Below are positions 1 to 10,600 of a stretch of DNA of 36,771 bases, one piece after another. A program made the translations under genes and the position numbers. Within the stretch, counting starts at the first letter, position 1, and each line of letters starts with the position of its first letter. The DNA is from Bradyrhizobium sp. (GTDB lineage Bacteria; Pseudomonadota; Alphaproteobacteria; Rhizobiales; Xanthobacteraceae), in NCBI GenBank assembly GCA_028290305.1, contig JAQGKC010000028.1:1-36771 (forward strand), read 5' to 3'. Under the pieces are notes generated by a model. The model was not told the DNA's origin. It saw only the letters and a program-made list of their open reading frames with translations, and did no database searches.

Positions 1-210
1 CAGAAGATCGAAGACGTGAATGAACGACGGCGGCAAGCGGCAACCCCCTTGCGTGATGTACGCTACTCGGTCAGCTCTCTCGCTTGCGCGTGTGCCGAAA
101 CAGGCGGCACAAGGATGACGCCGATCATGACCGCAACTGCGCAAACAGCCCGCGGCAATCTACCGTGGGTTGGGAGAGGTATGGCTGAAGTCGGCGAGCA
201 ATCGACGCGA
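1..210. other. Region downstream of the haemagglutinin gene, no convincing gene
   Basis: The minus strand here is downstream of the giant exoprotein gene, where an FhaC/ShlB-type secretion partner or another operon member could begin. It holds a short signal-peptide-like reading frame (starting with MIGVILVPPVSAHAQA, ending in a stop near position 78), but this is only about 20 codons long. A different minus frame is open to the window edge but has no start or motif. I cannot support a gene. A secreted-protein gene broken by a frameshift, continuing to the left of the window, is possible. Confidence 0.3.
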
Positions 211-3200
211 TCACAATCGCTGCCGCTCATCCTGGCTCAAGGACTGTTTTTCCTCATCGGTCAACGGACCCACGCCGAGGATTCGGACCGGACCTCGGGG
301 ATTGTAAACGGGCACCGCATTTTCGGTTCTTGTCTCGGGCGTTCGTCGCTTGATGTTTTCGTCGTCGCTGTCCTGCGAACCGCCGTAGCCCAACACCTCG
401 ACAATGATGACGGAGGGGCGGTCGTTGGCTCCGCCCTGCGCGGGCGCAGCCGCCTGCTGCGTCGCGGCCCCAACATTGGATGCCGTCGTCAGCGCCCCGG
501 TGTCGACCGTATTCGTCGGCACACCGATCTGCATGCCTGTCGCCTGAATGTTGTCCGCGTTGCGTATTGACTGCGCGGCGATGATGACGTTGCCGCTCGA
601 CTGGATGCCGGCGTCACCTGCATCCACCACGCCCTGCGGCGCGATCAGGATGACGTCTCCCGCCGGAACGTCGGGCCGGGTCTTCACGGTGCCGATACCG
701 CTGCCCGCGGCGTCGCCCGACAGCTTGGTCGTGAAGGTGCCGGTCGAGGGATCGTAAGTCACCTCCGGCACCGGCGCGATCAACGCGGTCTTTGCACCCT
801 TGCCGGCATCGATGTCGGTGTTCGACCACATGACGATGTCACCGCCGCTGAAGGTCTTGACCCGGTTCTGGTTTACCAGCACCGATCCCGAGCTGAAGGT
901 GTTGATGTCGCCACCCCACAACGTCATGATGCCGAGCAGGCCGGGCAGCTTGGGAATCCCGCCGGAGATGTCGGGGGTCACGAAAGTCAGACCGACATCG
1001 ATCTTGCCGCCGGGCACCAGGACATCGACTGTTCCGCCCTGCGCTGTTTTGATCTGGCTGTAGACCAGGTTGAGATTGCCGGCGTAGCCTTGGTTCGGAA
1101 ACAACGTGGCAATAGCGTCATAGCCGTCGTTATAGTTGCGGTTGCTGACCGGCTTCGGGGCTTCCCGCCGGCCGACGAAGGCGAGCTCCTGGAAGAATAT
1201 CTGTCGGACGAGTTCACGCTGCTTGATCTCGGGCAAGGTCTGAAACAACGCCCATGCGTCCGCTGCGCCCAGGCCGGTCTGCCCGGTTTGTGCTTCAACG
1301 AAACTGATCAGTCCGGCGGAATCATCACGGATGATGCCGTTGCTGTGATCCGGATTGAGGTAAGCGTCCGCGAAGGCCGAATAAGCGATACCGCCTGAGG
1401 TGCCTGTGGTAACCGCGATCGAGGCGCCTCGTCCCTCGGGCAGCCACGGATTGAGTCCGTTGCCCACGGTGAAGATACCATCGCTGTTGGAAAGCTTGAT
1501 GTTGCGGCCGGCACTGACGTCAAGCAGGCCCGGCCCGCCGAGCTGGATCGAATTGCCGCCGGCGCCGTGCAACTGCGCGTAGGTGACGTCGCGACCGGCC
1601 TGGATGACGGTGACATCATCGTCATGGAAGTTCTGCCCGGCGAAGATCAGGTTCTTGATATCAAGACCGGCACGGACAATGGCCGGCTTCGGCACGATGA
1701 TCTGTTCACCGGCGCCTTCCGATTTGGAAATCAGCGAGGCCAGAATGCTACCGTCGAGCGCGTAAATACGCACCGGCTCGGTATCCTGCGCGCGATAGAG
1801 CGACGCCGCATGAATGACGCTCTTGTCCCTGCCCGCCGCCGTCGCCTGTGTCTCGTTCGAGGAGACCGCATCAGTCAAGACATTGAGCACGTCATCGAAC
1901 AGGCTGTTGCCGGGGTTGAATACCCCCGCCACCGCGGCCGGATCGGCATCGGAGACCAGGATGTTGTTGCCGCGTCCCAAGTTTGCCGCTGAACTCGTAT
2001 TGGCGGTCAGGTCGATATTGCCGGCGGCCAACAGCATGAGATTGCCGTTCTGGGCCGGGAATAGCGTCATCCGGCCTGACGTCGATGCCAGCGGAACATA
2101 ATCGCGTCCCACCGTGATGTCGCCCTGCAACGACACCACCTGCACCTGCGGCGGATAGACGAAGAAAGCGGTTGCGCCCGGCGCATAAAAGTCGCCGAGA
2201 TACAGGGTCGACACGCTCTTGAGGACCGTGTTCGGCATGGACGACATGATGATGTTGCCGCCGGTGGACTGCACGTTCAATGCGCTGTTCGCCGCGTAGG
2301 TCGAGAAGAAAGTGCCGTCAGACATGCCCGGAACGGCGTTGAAATAGTTGCTTACCTGTGGGCCATCGAACCCGACCATGGTCGGATTGAAAACAGCGCC
2401 GATGTTGATGTCGCCCTTGGCCTCGATATCGATGCTGCCACGCCCCAGGGCGAGAAGGGTCGCGAACGGCATCAGCGGCGTGTTGGTCTTGCTCAGATCC
2501 GGAATGGTCACGATGCCCATTCCGCCGCCGACGTTGATGCGTCCCGCACCGTTGGCGACGTAGAAGACATTGGCATCGGCGTCGCCTCCTGCGGAGACGG
2601 TCAGGTTGCCGCCGCCCCATGTGGCCAGCGTCCCGTTGCTCGCCTTGCCGTTGTCGGAGGCGACCGCGGTCAGCGTCGAAACGCGGCTGCCGGCGGAGAT
2701 CGCCACGTCGCCTCCACCGAGCGTGCCGACGCCTTGGGTAAACTTGCTGAAGTCTACGCCCCAGGCGCTTGTGACGGGGTTCCCGGAACCATCCACTCCG
2801 CCAGCACTTCGCAGCAACCAGTCGGAAACAAACTGGCGGTCAGCGTCCGCAGTCAATCCAAACATGATGCCATATGTGAACAGCTTCGGGCCTTGCACAT
2901 CCTGCTGCGCCTTGATCGTCAGATTGCCGCCCCGCTCTGCGAAATTGATCGTCCCCGCATAGTTCGCGTAAGGCAGCGCGCTGCTGACCGCGAGTGTTCC
3001 GGCACTCGACCGTGCGCCAGCGGTATACACGGTCGCTTCCTTCACGGAGCTGGTGGCGCTTACCGCTCCCACCGGGAGATAGTAGGTCGCTTGATACCAG
3101 GAATAGTCGGGATTGGTGGTACCATCCGCGTTGACGATGGCACTGATGTCCATCGCAGGATAATAGGTGGTCGAATCAGCACACGGCGACCACGCACAAA

Positions 3201-6200
3201 CGGTCGTCGTCGTCCCCGGGAGAACAGCCCAGCCCAAATACCTCAGGTCGACCCTTCCATCGGCTCCGAAGATATTCATGATATCGGTGGCCATGCTGTT
3301 CCCGTCGGGATCAGTAACGGTAAACGTCATGGTGTATTTCCCACTGGCGCTGACACTTTTCCATCCGCGGTACGCAGGCATCAGCACGCCGTTGCCGTCG
3401 AACGCATCGAGAAAGTGGATCCTTTCGGACGGATTCGCCGGGTTATAGATGAGGTCGAGACCGGAGACGCTGCGCCAGCCACGAAATTTCGGGTACAATG
3501 TGCCATCCGGGCGGAAGGCCCGGATCAGATCGACGGCGCCTGCAAGTCGGGTCAATGTGCCGTCCGGCCCGTAGGTCGGGGTCAGATCGCCAGTTCCCGC
3601 TGGATCGTTGGGGTTGTAGATAAAGTTTGCCGCGCCCGCGACTTGCCGCCAGCTCTGATAGATGGTTTGCAGTGCGAGGCCATTTGCCGTGATCGCATCT
3701 TCGAGCGAAATGACTTGCGAGGGGTTAGCGGGATTGAAAAGTTCCGGATTGGCGCCCTCACGTTTGAGGACGATGTTGCGGCCAGCGGCGATGTCGATGG
3801 TACCGGTGCCGGTGCGGATGATGGTGCCGGCGCCGATCACCACGTCGCCGGTGTCGGCAGCGGCCAGATCCGCCGACTGACGCAGAGCGAACACATCCGC
3901 ACCATTGATGCGGCCGCCACCGACGAGACGGTATGACCACGACTCATCGCTGAGGAGGTTGGCCGCGTTAGTGACGCCGTCGAAGCCATCGCTGAGCGAG
4001 TGATCGAGATTGAGATTGCCGCCCGCCCGCAGCGTGAGATACCCGGGTGCGCCACCCGGCCGGGTAGTGTGCAGGTCCCAGTCGGTCGCCAAGGTCATGT
4101 CGCCCGACGAGCGCAGTTCGATGCCGGCGACGAGATTGAAATTTCCAACCCGCGTTGGCGCCTGCGCCATGAACGCATTGGCTGCATTGGTCACCTGATC
4201 GATGACCGGCTGGTCGACGGTGGAGATGTTGTCATAGGCCCAATAGGCTTCGGCGACGACGCTCTCGGCGCCGACCACGGTGCTGTCGAGATGCTGCATC
4301 TTGATGGTGCCGGTGATTTCGCCAGTGCGTAACGCACGCACGTGTACCTGGCCATCCAGCGTTCTACCGCTGACGTCGAGCATCGATCCCGCGGCGAGAT
4401 CGAGGTTGCCCTGCGCCGTCTCCAGATTGATGCTGCCGCCTTTGCCGGCGCTGCCGCGCGCCGAGAGCAGCGCGCCGCTCTCCATGACGAGATCGTCGCG
4501 CGAAACCAGCCGAATGCTACCACCGTTTTCGCCGTCGGCGATCAGCCGGGCATTGCCGCGCACCCGGATCGCGCCGGCATCGGCCACGACTTGCAGATCG
4601 TTGGTATTGGTGGTGCCTTCCAAAACGATGTCGCCGCTTCGCACTGTGAGATGGCGCAGTTCGAAGAAGCCGGCCGCGTTGAGCCCACCCATCAGGGCGC
4701 CGAAGTCCGACAGCGATCCGGCATCGAGCACGAAAGAGCCCTGCACCGCGTCGGGCTTTCCGAACGCCCGCACGTCGCCTGCCAGCACCATCGTCCCATT
4801 CGGCGCCGTGACCGTGAGTCGCCCGGCGTCGCCGCCGTTGGCCGCCGAGAGATCGATCAGCGCGCCGGCGGCGACGGTCGCGTTGCCCGACGTCGCCAAA
4901 AGATCCACCGAGCCCGCGGAGACATACGACGCCACGTCGTAGAAGTCTTTCCTGTAGGCCTTCACATCAATGACCGATCCGGCCGCAAGCGTGATGCCTT
5001 CGCCACTCGAGCCTGTCGCCTCGAGGTGGACAGTGCCGGCGGGCAGATCGATCACGCCGCCATGGTCGATTCGCGCACCGCCCAGCGTCAGTTCACCGCC
5101 GAATGCCGTGACCATGGCAAGGTCCGCTGGCGCGGGAGTCCGCTCGGTCGTCAGCGCGCCGGTCGCGATGGCTGCCTGATGGGAGTCGGCCGTCGCTGTC
5201 AGCCGCGGCGCGGCGAGCGTAAGATCAGCGCTCCGCGCGGCCGTGCCCGCGGTGAAGCCACCACTGCCGGAGAACACGATTTCGCGGTCGGCGGCGAGCG
5301 TCACGTCGCCGAAGCCGCGCGCCGCACTTTGCCCCGCACCGATGGTCAGGGTCTGCGCGCCGAGATGCAAGGCGCCGGCCGCAGCCGGATCGTCGCTCGC
5401 GACGCTGCCGCTCGAATTGCGTATCGCCAGCGAGTCCGCGCGGATAGACACATCGCCCGCCGCGCGTTGAACCAGGGCGCTGGCGTCGAGGGTGAGAGTG
5501 GCCAACCCCTCGCCCGCAATCGTCACGGCTCCCCAGAAATCCATCGTCCCATAGCTGCGCAGGGTCAGATCGCGTACCGCCGACAAGGCGGCGAGCGTGG
5601 TTGACGAGACGACAAGACCAGTGGTGCCGGAAGGTGCGGCACCGAAACTCACGCGGCTCGACGCCGCCTCGAGCGATCTCGCTTGCAAAATCGCTCCGCT
5701 CGCGACGACGACGTCGCCCGTCCCGTCCAGAACCAACCGACCGCTCGTGCTGAGCGTGGCACCGTCTTTCACGTCGACGAGGCCCTTCGTCGCTCCGCTT
5801 GCGGCTGCGATGTCGTAGCGCGCAACGGCAATCGATTCGTTCGCCGTCGCAATAAGCAGAGCCCCCATGCCGGTGCCCCCGGCCGTCGTCGCCGCGGAGT
5901 CGCCGATGGTGATCAAATCGCTCGCACCGCCGCTCAACACGCCGGTCGCGCGGATCACGCTGCCGGTATCCACCGTCACCACACCGGTGCCGTCTGTCGC
6001 CTGACCGGCCGATATCGTCGAGCCGGCAACCAGCATGATCTCCGCCCCGGTGAGCGCCGTCGCCTCGTCGTTGGCGACGAGCACCCGGGTGGCGACCGGC
6101 GTGATCGTCATGCCGTTGGTAGTCTGCGTGCGTTCGCCGCCGATCAACAAGCTTTCCGCACCGAGCCGCGACAACTGGTCGCCGCGCAGACTCAGCGCAA

Positions 6201-7683
6201 AGCCGGCGACCGGCGCATCCCCCTCGCCGATGATCGCGACCGACTGCGCGGCGATGTCGAGCAGGCCGCCGCGGCCACCCTGGCCGGGCGTGAAGTTGAT
6301 CGATCCATCGAGGGTCAGCTTCTGCCCGGCGTTCAGGATCACCTGGCCTGCATCGATCGCCAACCGCGGAACCGACAAATCATTATCTTTCGCGGACTGA
6401 GTGAAAAAGCCGGTCGCGCGATAATCATCGTACTCAGAGTAGGTCCGCACCACGTCGCCGGACATGACCCGCAGCAGCGAGGTGCGCGAATCCACCGCGC
6501 CGGTCGTCGACACGCCGTAGCGTCCCGCGACCAGGTAGGAGCCATCGGGCTGGCGCGCCGAGAGGTTCGCCGCCACGTTTGCCGACGATTGCACCGTGGT
6601 GACGCGGAACGCTCCCGGCATCAGCGCGTAGTAGCCGGGCAGCAGCGTGTACCATCCGGCGGCGAGTCCGGGTACACCCGACAGATACACCGAGTCGCCG
6701 ACTTTGAGACCGGTATTGGTGGCAGCCGGAACGTTAACCGGACTCGCCTTTCCTGAATAACCCTGGATCACAGCATAGACCGGAGCGCCCGGAGCCGATG
6801 CGACAATGTCGCGTGAGCCGCCGGTGCCCGGCACCCACTCGAACGCAGCGGCATCGCCGCCGCCCGAAACGTCAAGCCTGGCGCCGGCCTGCATATCGAC
6901 CTGCTGGCCGCCGATCTCGATGCGCTTCTCCGGCGGAGCGGTCAGGTCGATCAGCATGTTAGGGTCGAGCACCAGATCGCCATAGTACCAGATCTCGCCG
7001 TTGCGCACGCGGCCCATGTCAAGAAGCGCGCCCTCGTCCGAGACCGACGTCAGGCTGCCGGGCGCGAGCGTCACTGTCCCGGTCGCGCCGGCGTCGAACT
7101 TGATCAAGCCGAGCGGCGCCCGGACGACACCGGCCTGGACTATGGTCGGCGCCGAGAGCGTAAGACTTCCGCCAGCCGACATCGGGACCGGCGTCGCGTT
7201 GCCGTTTGAACGGATGGTGATCGACGTGGTGCTGCTCAGCGTGTAGTCGCTCAGCAATGTCGGATAGATCTGCGCCGCGTCCAACGTGACGTCGCCGGCG
7301 GCGGAGAACAAGCCGGTCAATTTCGAGGTACTGATGAGCGTCTGGCTGTCGGTCGTCGTTTGCCATACGCCGCTGAAGCGAACGTCACCGGTCACGTCGA
7401 ACACGGCGGTGCCTATGTTCTGCAACGAAAGAGCTCCGGTGAGATCGAGTAGATCGGTCTTGACGTGCAAGACACCCACGCCCGTTGTCGCCGTGCCCTG
7501 CTGGCCCTGCTTGCCGCGGCTGGAATTGCCGAGGCTGACATACGCAGCGTCAAGCTTTGCCATGGCCCCGCCCATTCCGGCGCGCACCGCAATTTTTGGA
7601 ACGTCAACAGTGATGCTGCGGCGGGCGGTCGCGCCACGCCGCCCTCCACCGTCACTTGGTTGCCCGCGCGGAGCGCGATCCAA
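211..7683 (-). CDS. Filamentous haemagglutinin family exoprotein, C-terminal part (after a frameshift)
   Basis: This frame encodes about 2,470 residues of repetitive, Gly/Ala/Ser/Thr/Asp-rich beta-helix sequence and is the direct continuation of the preceding frame (7413-11588). The first ~23 residues of the open frame (Arg/Gly-rich) are out-of-frame translation. Authentic sequence resumes near SITVDVPKIAV (around 7610), so this is the distal part of one gene broken by an apparent 1-nt deletion, not an independent gene. Repeated GGxLTV, AGxDI, SGGD and LxAGRN stretches are typical of secreted filamentous haemagglutinins. The distal third resembles the DUF3739 region of large rhizobial and burkholderial haemagglutinins. 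The charged tail (QDSDDENIKRRTPE, then a Pro/Arg stretch) lacks an LPXTG, autotransporter barrel or CDI-toxin signature. Residues encoded at about 3220-3760 contain unusual YNPANPS-type repeats. Family knowledge implies export by a two-partner-secretion porin, which is not in the window. Confidence 0.85.
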   Translation of the reverse strand: MDRAPRGQPSDGGGRRGATARRSITVDVPKIAVRAGMGGAMAKLDAAYVSLGNSSRGKQGQQGTATTGVGVLHVKTDLLDLTGALSLQNIGTAVFDVTGDVRFSGVWQTTTDSQTLISTSKLTGLFSAAGDVTLDAAQIYPTLLSDYTLSSTTSITIRSNGNATPVPMSAGGSLTLSAPTIVQAGVVRAPLGLIKFDAGATGTVTLAPGSLTSVSDEGALLDMGRVRNGEIWYYGDLVLDPNMLIDLTAPPEKRIEIGGQQVDMQAGARLDVSGGGDAAAFEWVPGTGGSRDIVASAPGAPVYAVIQGYSGKASPVNVPAATNTGLKVGDSVYLSGVPGLAAGWYTLLPGYYALMPGAFRVTTVQSSANVAANLSARQPDGSYLVAGRYGVSTTGAVDSRTSLLRVMSGDVVRTYSEYDDYRATGFFTQSAKDNDLSVPRLAIDAGQVILNAGQKLTLDGSINFTPGQGGRGGLLDIAAQSVAIIGEGDAPVAGFALSLRGDQLSRLGAESLLIGGERTQTTNGMTITPVATRVLVANDEATALTGAEIMLVAGSTISAGQATDGTGVVTVDTGSVIRATGVLSGGASDLITIGDSAATTAGGTGMGALLIATANESIAVARYDIAAASGATKGLVDVKDGATLSTSGRLVLDGTGDVVVASGAILQARSLEAASSRVSFGAAPSGTTGLVVSSTTLAALSAVRDLTLRSYGTMDFWGAVTIAGEGLATLTLDASALVQRAAGDVSIRADSLAIRNSSGSVASDDPAAAGALHLGAQTLTIGAGQSAARGFGDVTLAADREIVFSGSGGFTAGTAARSADLTLAAPRLTATADSHQAAIATGALTTERTPAPADLAMVTAFGGELTLGGARIDHGGVIDLPAGTVHLEATGSSGEGITLAAGSVIDVKAYRKDFYDVASYVSAGSVDLLATSGNATVAAGALIDLSAANGGDAGRLTVTAPNGTMVLAGDVRAFGKPDAVQGSFVLDAGSLSDFGALMGGLNAAGFFELRHLTVRSGDIVLEGTTNTNDLQVVADAGAIRVRGNARLIADGENGGSIRLVSRDDLVMESGALLSARGSAGKGGSINLETAQGNLDLAAGSMLDVSGRTLDGQVHVRALRTGEITGTIKMQHLDSTVVGAESVVAEAYWAYDNISTVDQPVIDQVTNAANAFMAQAPTRVGNFNLVAGIELRSSGDMTLATDWDLHTTRPGGAPGYLTLRAGGNLNLDHSLSDGFDGVTNAANLLSDESWSYRLVGGGRINGADVFALRQSADLAAADTGDVVIGAGTIIRTGTGTIDIAAGRNIVLKREGANPELFNPANPSQVISLEDAITANGLALQTIYQSWRQVAGAANFIYNPNDPAGTGDLTPTYGPDGTLTRLAGAVDLIRAFRPDGTLYPKFRGWRSVSGLDLIYNPANPSERIHFLDAFDGNGVLMPAYRGWKSVSASGKYTMTFTVTDPDGNSMATDIMNIFGADGRVDLRYLGWAVLPGTTTTVCAWSPCADSTTYYPAMDISAIVNADGTTNPDYSWYQATYYLPVGAVSATSSVKEATVYTAGARSSAGTLAVSSALPYANYAGTINFAERGGNLTIKAQQDVQGPKLFTYGIMFGLTADADRQFVSDWLLRSAGGVDGSGNPVTSAWGVDFSKFTQGVGTLGGGDVAISAGSRVSTLTAVASDNGKASNGTLATWGGGNLTVSAGGDADANVFYVANGAGRINVGGGMGIVTIPDLSKTNTPLMPFATLLALGRGSIDIEAKGDINIGAVFNPTMVGFDGPQVSNYFNAVPGMSDGTFFSTYAANSALNVQSTGGNIIMSSMPNTVLKSVSTLYLGDFYAPGATAFFVYPPQVQVVSLQGDITVGRDYVPLASTSGRMTLFPAQNGNLMLLAAGNIDLTANTSSAANLGRGNNILVSDADPAAVAGVFNPGNSLFDDVLNVLTDAVSSNETQATAAGRDKSVIHAASLYRAQDTEPVRIYALDGSILASLISKSEGAGEQIIVPKPAIVRAGLDIKNLIFAGQNFHDDDVTVIQAGRDVTYAQLHGAGGNSIQLGGPGLLDVSAGRNIKLSNSDGIFTVGNGLNPWLPEGRGASIAVTTGTSGGIAYSAFADAYLNPDHSNGIIRDDSAGLISFVEAQTGQTGLGAADAWALFQTLPEIKQRELVRQIFFQELAFVGRREAPKPVSNRNYNDGYDAIATLFPNQGYAGNLNLVYSQIKTAQGGTVDVLVPGGKIDVGLTFVTPDISGGIPKLPGLLGIMTLWGGDINTFSSGSVLVNQNRVKTFSGGDIVMWSNTDIDAGKGAKTALIAPVPEVTYDPSTGTFTTKLSGDAAGSGIGTVKTRPDVPAGDVILIAPQGVVDAGDAGIQSSGNVIIAAQSIRNADNIQATGMQIGVPTNTVDTGALTTASNVGAATQQAAAPAQGGANDRPSVIIVEVLGYGGSQDSDDENIKRRTPETRTENAVPVYNPRGPVRILGVGPLTDEEKQSLSQDERQRL

Positions 7684-10600
7684 TCGAAACCGGCCGCATC
7701 GAGCGAGGCGGCAGCGACCGAGGCCGTGTTGCCGATACTGAGATTGGCGCCCGGCGCGGCTGCCGGAGTCGCCGGCGCCTTTGCGAGAATCTCGATAACA
7801 CCCGTGTTCGTATCCGGCGCCGCCATGCTGCCACTGAACAGCGACAATGTTCCCCGGCTGGAGGTCGAACCACCGCCATTGCTCCGATAGCGACCGTTCA
7901 GCGACATGCCGTTCAGAGCGCTGAAGCTGATCGCCCCGGCATCGCTGTACACCGTCGTCGGAGCGAACGAGGTCCTGGTCATTCCGAACGTTTGGGATGG
8001 CAGGTCCAGAACGCCGCTGGCACCCGAGACATCGATCAGCGAACCGGCCTCGGTAATGATGGCGCCGCGCGCGTTGTCGCTCAAGGTGACGGTGCCGCCA
8101 GCAAGAACCTCGCCAAATCGGCGGCCGAACGGATCATAATCCAGCACTGTCGCGCCGCTGACATCGAGCAGGCTGCCGGTTCTCAGCCAGATCGACCGAC
8201 TGGCGTCGGCACTGATGCTGGAACTGCCGCCGAGAGAAATATCGATCGCGCCGCCATGCGCCTCGATCGTGCCGCCAACGTTGATGAACCGGCCCGCTTG
8301 CAGCGCCACCGAACCGCCGGCGTCGACGTGAAGGAGCGCGCCGACACCGATATCGAGGTCGCCGCTCACGTCGGTTTGGCTAGGGCCGTGCGAATCGACC
8401 GTGTAGACGGGACGCGCGGAACTGAAGGAGAGATCGACGGCCTGCCGTTGGCCTTCCGGCATCCACCGCGCTTCGTACGTCAACGATGAGCCGCTGGGAA
8501 GCGCCGTATAGTTGAACAGCATCAAGGTCGGCCGCGCAGCCGTGACAACAGTGCCCGGCGTGACGACGAGGCTGTCGTAACCATTGAGCACATATTTGCC
8601 GAAGCCATGCGTAAACAGTGACGGATCGATCATCAGCGTATCGGGGGCGGCTGTGCCGCTGACCTGAATCTTGCGCGCTGTCAGCGACAAGGTCCCGCCA
8701 TCCCCAAGCGCGTCACTCGTGAACGTCCCGTCGAGATGCAGATCCTTGCCACGCAGCGTGATCGAGCCGCCGTCGCCGGCCTTCAACGTACCTTTGGCGT
8801 TGGCTTGCCCACCGCCATTGGCGTTGAGCAAACTGCCCTTCTCCAGCGTGACGACGCCGAGATCGACGTTCTGCGTGGTCGTGTTGTACGGAGCATATCC
8901 CGGCGTAAGCAGCTCGATGCTGCCGCCGTCTATCACCAGCGGCGCGCCGGCCGTCCGATCCAGAAGGTCGTTGATCCACAATCCGCTCACGTCCAGCACT
9001 GCGGTCGCGCCAATGGTGATGTTCCGCGGCAACGTGGGATCGAGCGATCCCCGCGACGCAGCGGGCGACAGGCTGGAGAGACGGATGGCGCCGCCATGCA
9101 CGGTGATTGCGCCATCGACTTTGACATTCGTTCCCGCGAGCGTCACCGCGCCGCCTTCCGGCAACGCCAGATGGGCGTCGGCGGCGACATTGATGGTACC
9201 GCTGCTGTAGATGGCCAGACTGCCGAAGCCGCCATCGGTCAGCGTGTCGGTGGACAGAACCAAAGTCGACTCGGTCAGCGGGCCGGAGTTGAAGTCCGCG
9301 GACGTCGTCGCGGATGACGCGGCGGCAGTCAGCAGCACATCCCCGACGCGCACGGCGCTATTCGCGTCTGCCAAATCGTTGCCGAGCGACAACGTTCCAC
9401 CCGTTGTTGCGTTCTCGCGCTCACGGTCGCTGACGCCGGCCTCGGCATAAACGCTGCCATTCAATTGGTCCCGCGGCGCCGACAGGGTGATGATGCCGCC
9501 GGCCGCGCCCTGCGTATAACCCGCGTCGTAACGCTGACCGCTGAGGAGCGGCGACGACCAGGTCTCCGTGATGCCCCAGCGCGAGTGGTCACGCACAAAT
9601 TGACCGGCAATTCCGATGTACCGTTGCGACGGATCAGCATCGCCGATGTTGACCAGGCGCCCGTTCGCGTCGATCAGCCGTGTCGTATTGACGTAGCCCG
9701 GAGCGTAGTGGATCGATCCGCCTGAAGCGGTCAACAGCGACCCATCCTTCGTCACCAGATCGCCCTGCGATTGCAGGGTGATGGTGCCGCCGGCGGTGGT
9801 CAGTTCACCGATTCCGCGCCGCACCAGACTGATATAGCCGGATACATTGGCCAATGGCGTGCCGTACCACTTGCCGGGCTCGCCGTCATACCACTCCACG
9901 CTTTTCATCAGATCATCTGTGAAATAGCCCGACCTGCGCATGTCGACGTAGATCGTCCTCCCGTAGAGAAACGAGTTGCGCTGAAGCGGCGAATCCGCGA
10001 GTTCGTTGGCACGTAATTCGACTGGGATAATGTTGCTGGCAACCGCCACCTCCACCCCCACTGAGCCCGACACGTCGATCCACGCCCCCTCTTCGAGGTA
10101 GATGCGCGACGTTGCATCGGCAACGCTCCCCACTGTCTGCGAGCTCGATGCAGCTTTGACGGTGACGTCGCCGCCGGTCGCCTGCGCCAGCGCGTTGCGC
10201 TGGAACTGAATCGCACCGCCGACGATATCGATGGTCGAGCGGTCGGTGAGCTTGGTAGCAGCGATCGTGCTGGCATCGTCGAGTTGGGGCAGGATGGACG
10301 TGACGCTGCCCTCACCGAGGATGACCGTGCCGGTCCGGCTATAGCCCAGCACGGAATCAACATAGTTGTAGAAAAACTCGTCTCGCGCGTGCAGCGTAAT
10401 CGAACCGTTGGCCGACACCGAGGTCGTGGCCAGGGCCAAGCCGTTCTGTGCGACGTTCCGCCCCGCGAGCGTGATGTTGCCGCGCGCCGTGGCGATCAGG
10501 CCGCCATTGGTTGCCGTGCCGCCGCTCGCGTCGTTGATCTCGAACTCGAAACCGCGCAGCTTCGTCACATCACTCGCCCGCATCACGACGCTTCTGCCGG

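Noticed and set aside
1..210. Short minus-strand signal-peptide-like frame MIGVILVPPVSAHAQA... as a gene
   Set aside because: It stops after about 20 codons, has no family match I can see, and the flank is cut by the window edge.
2734..5604. Long plus-strand frames of up to 420 codons opposite the haemagglutinin
   Set aside because: They are Arg/Gly/His-rich antisense shadows of GC-rich coding sequence, with no ribosome site or domain.
7600..7650. Programmed ribosomal frameshift in the haemagglutinin
   Set aside because: The region is GC-rich without an A/T slippery heptamer; a mutation or sequence error is simpler, though not excluded.
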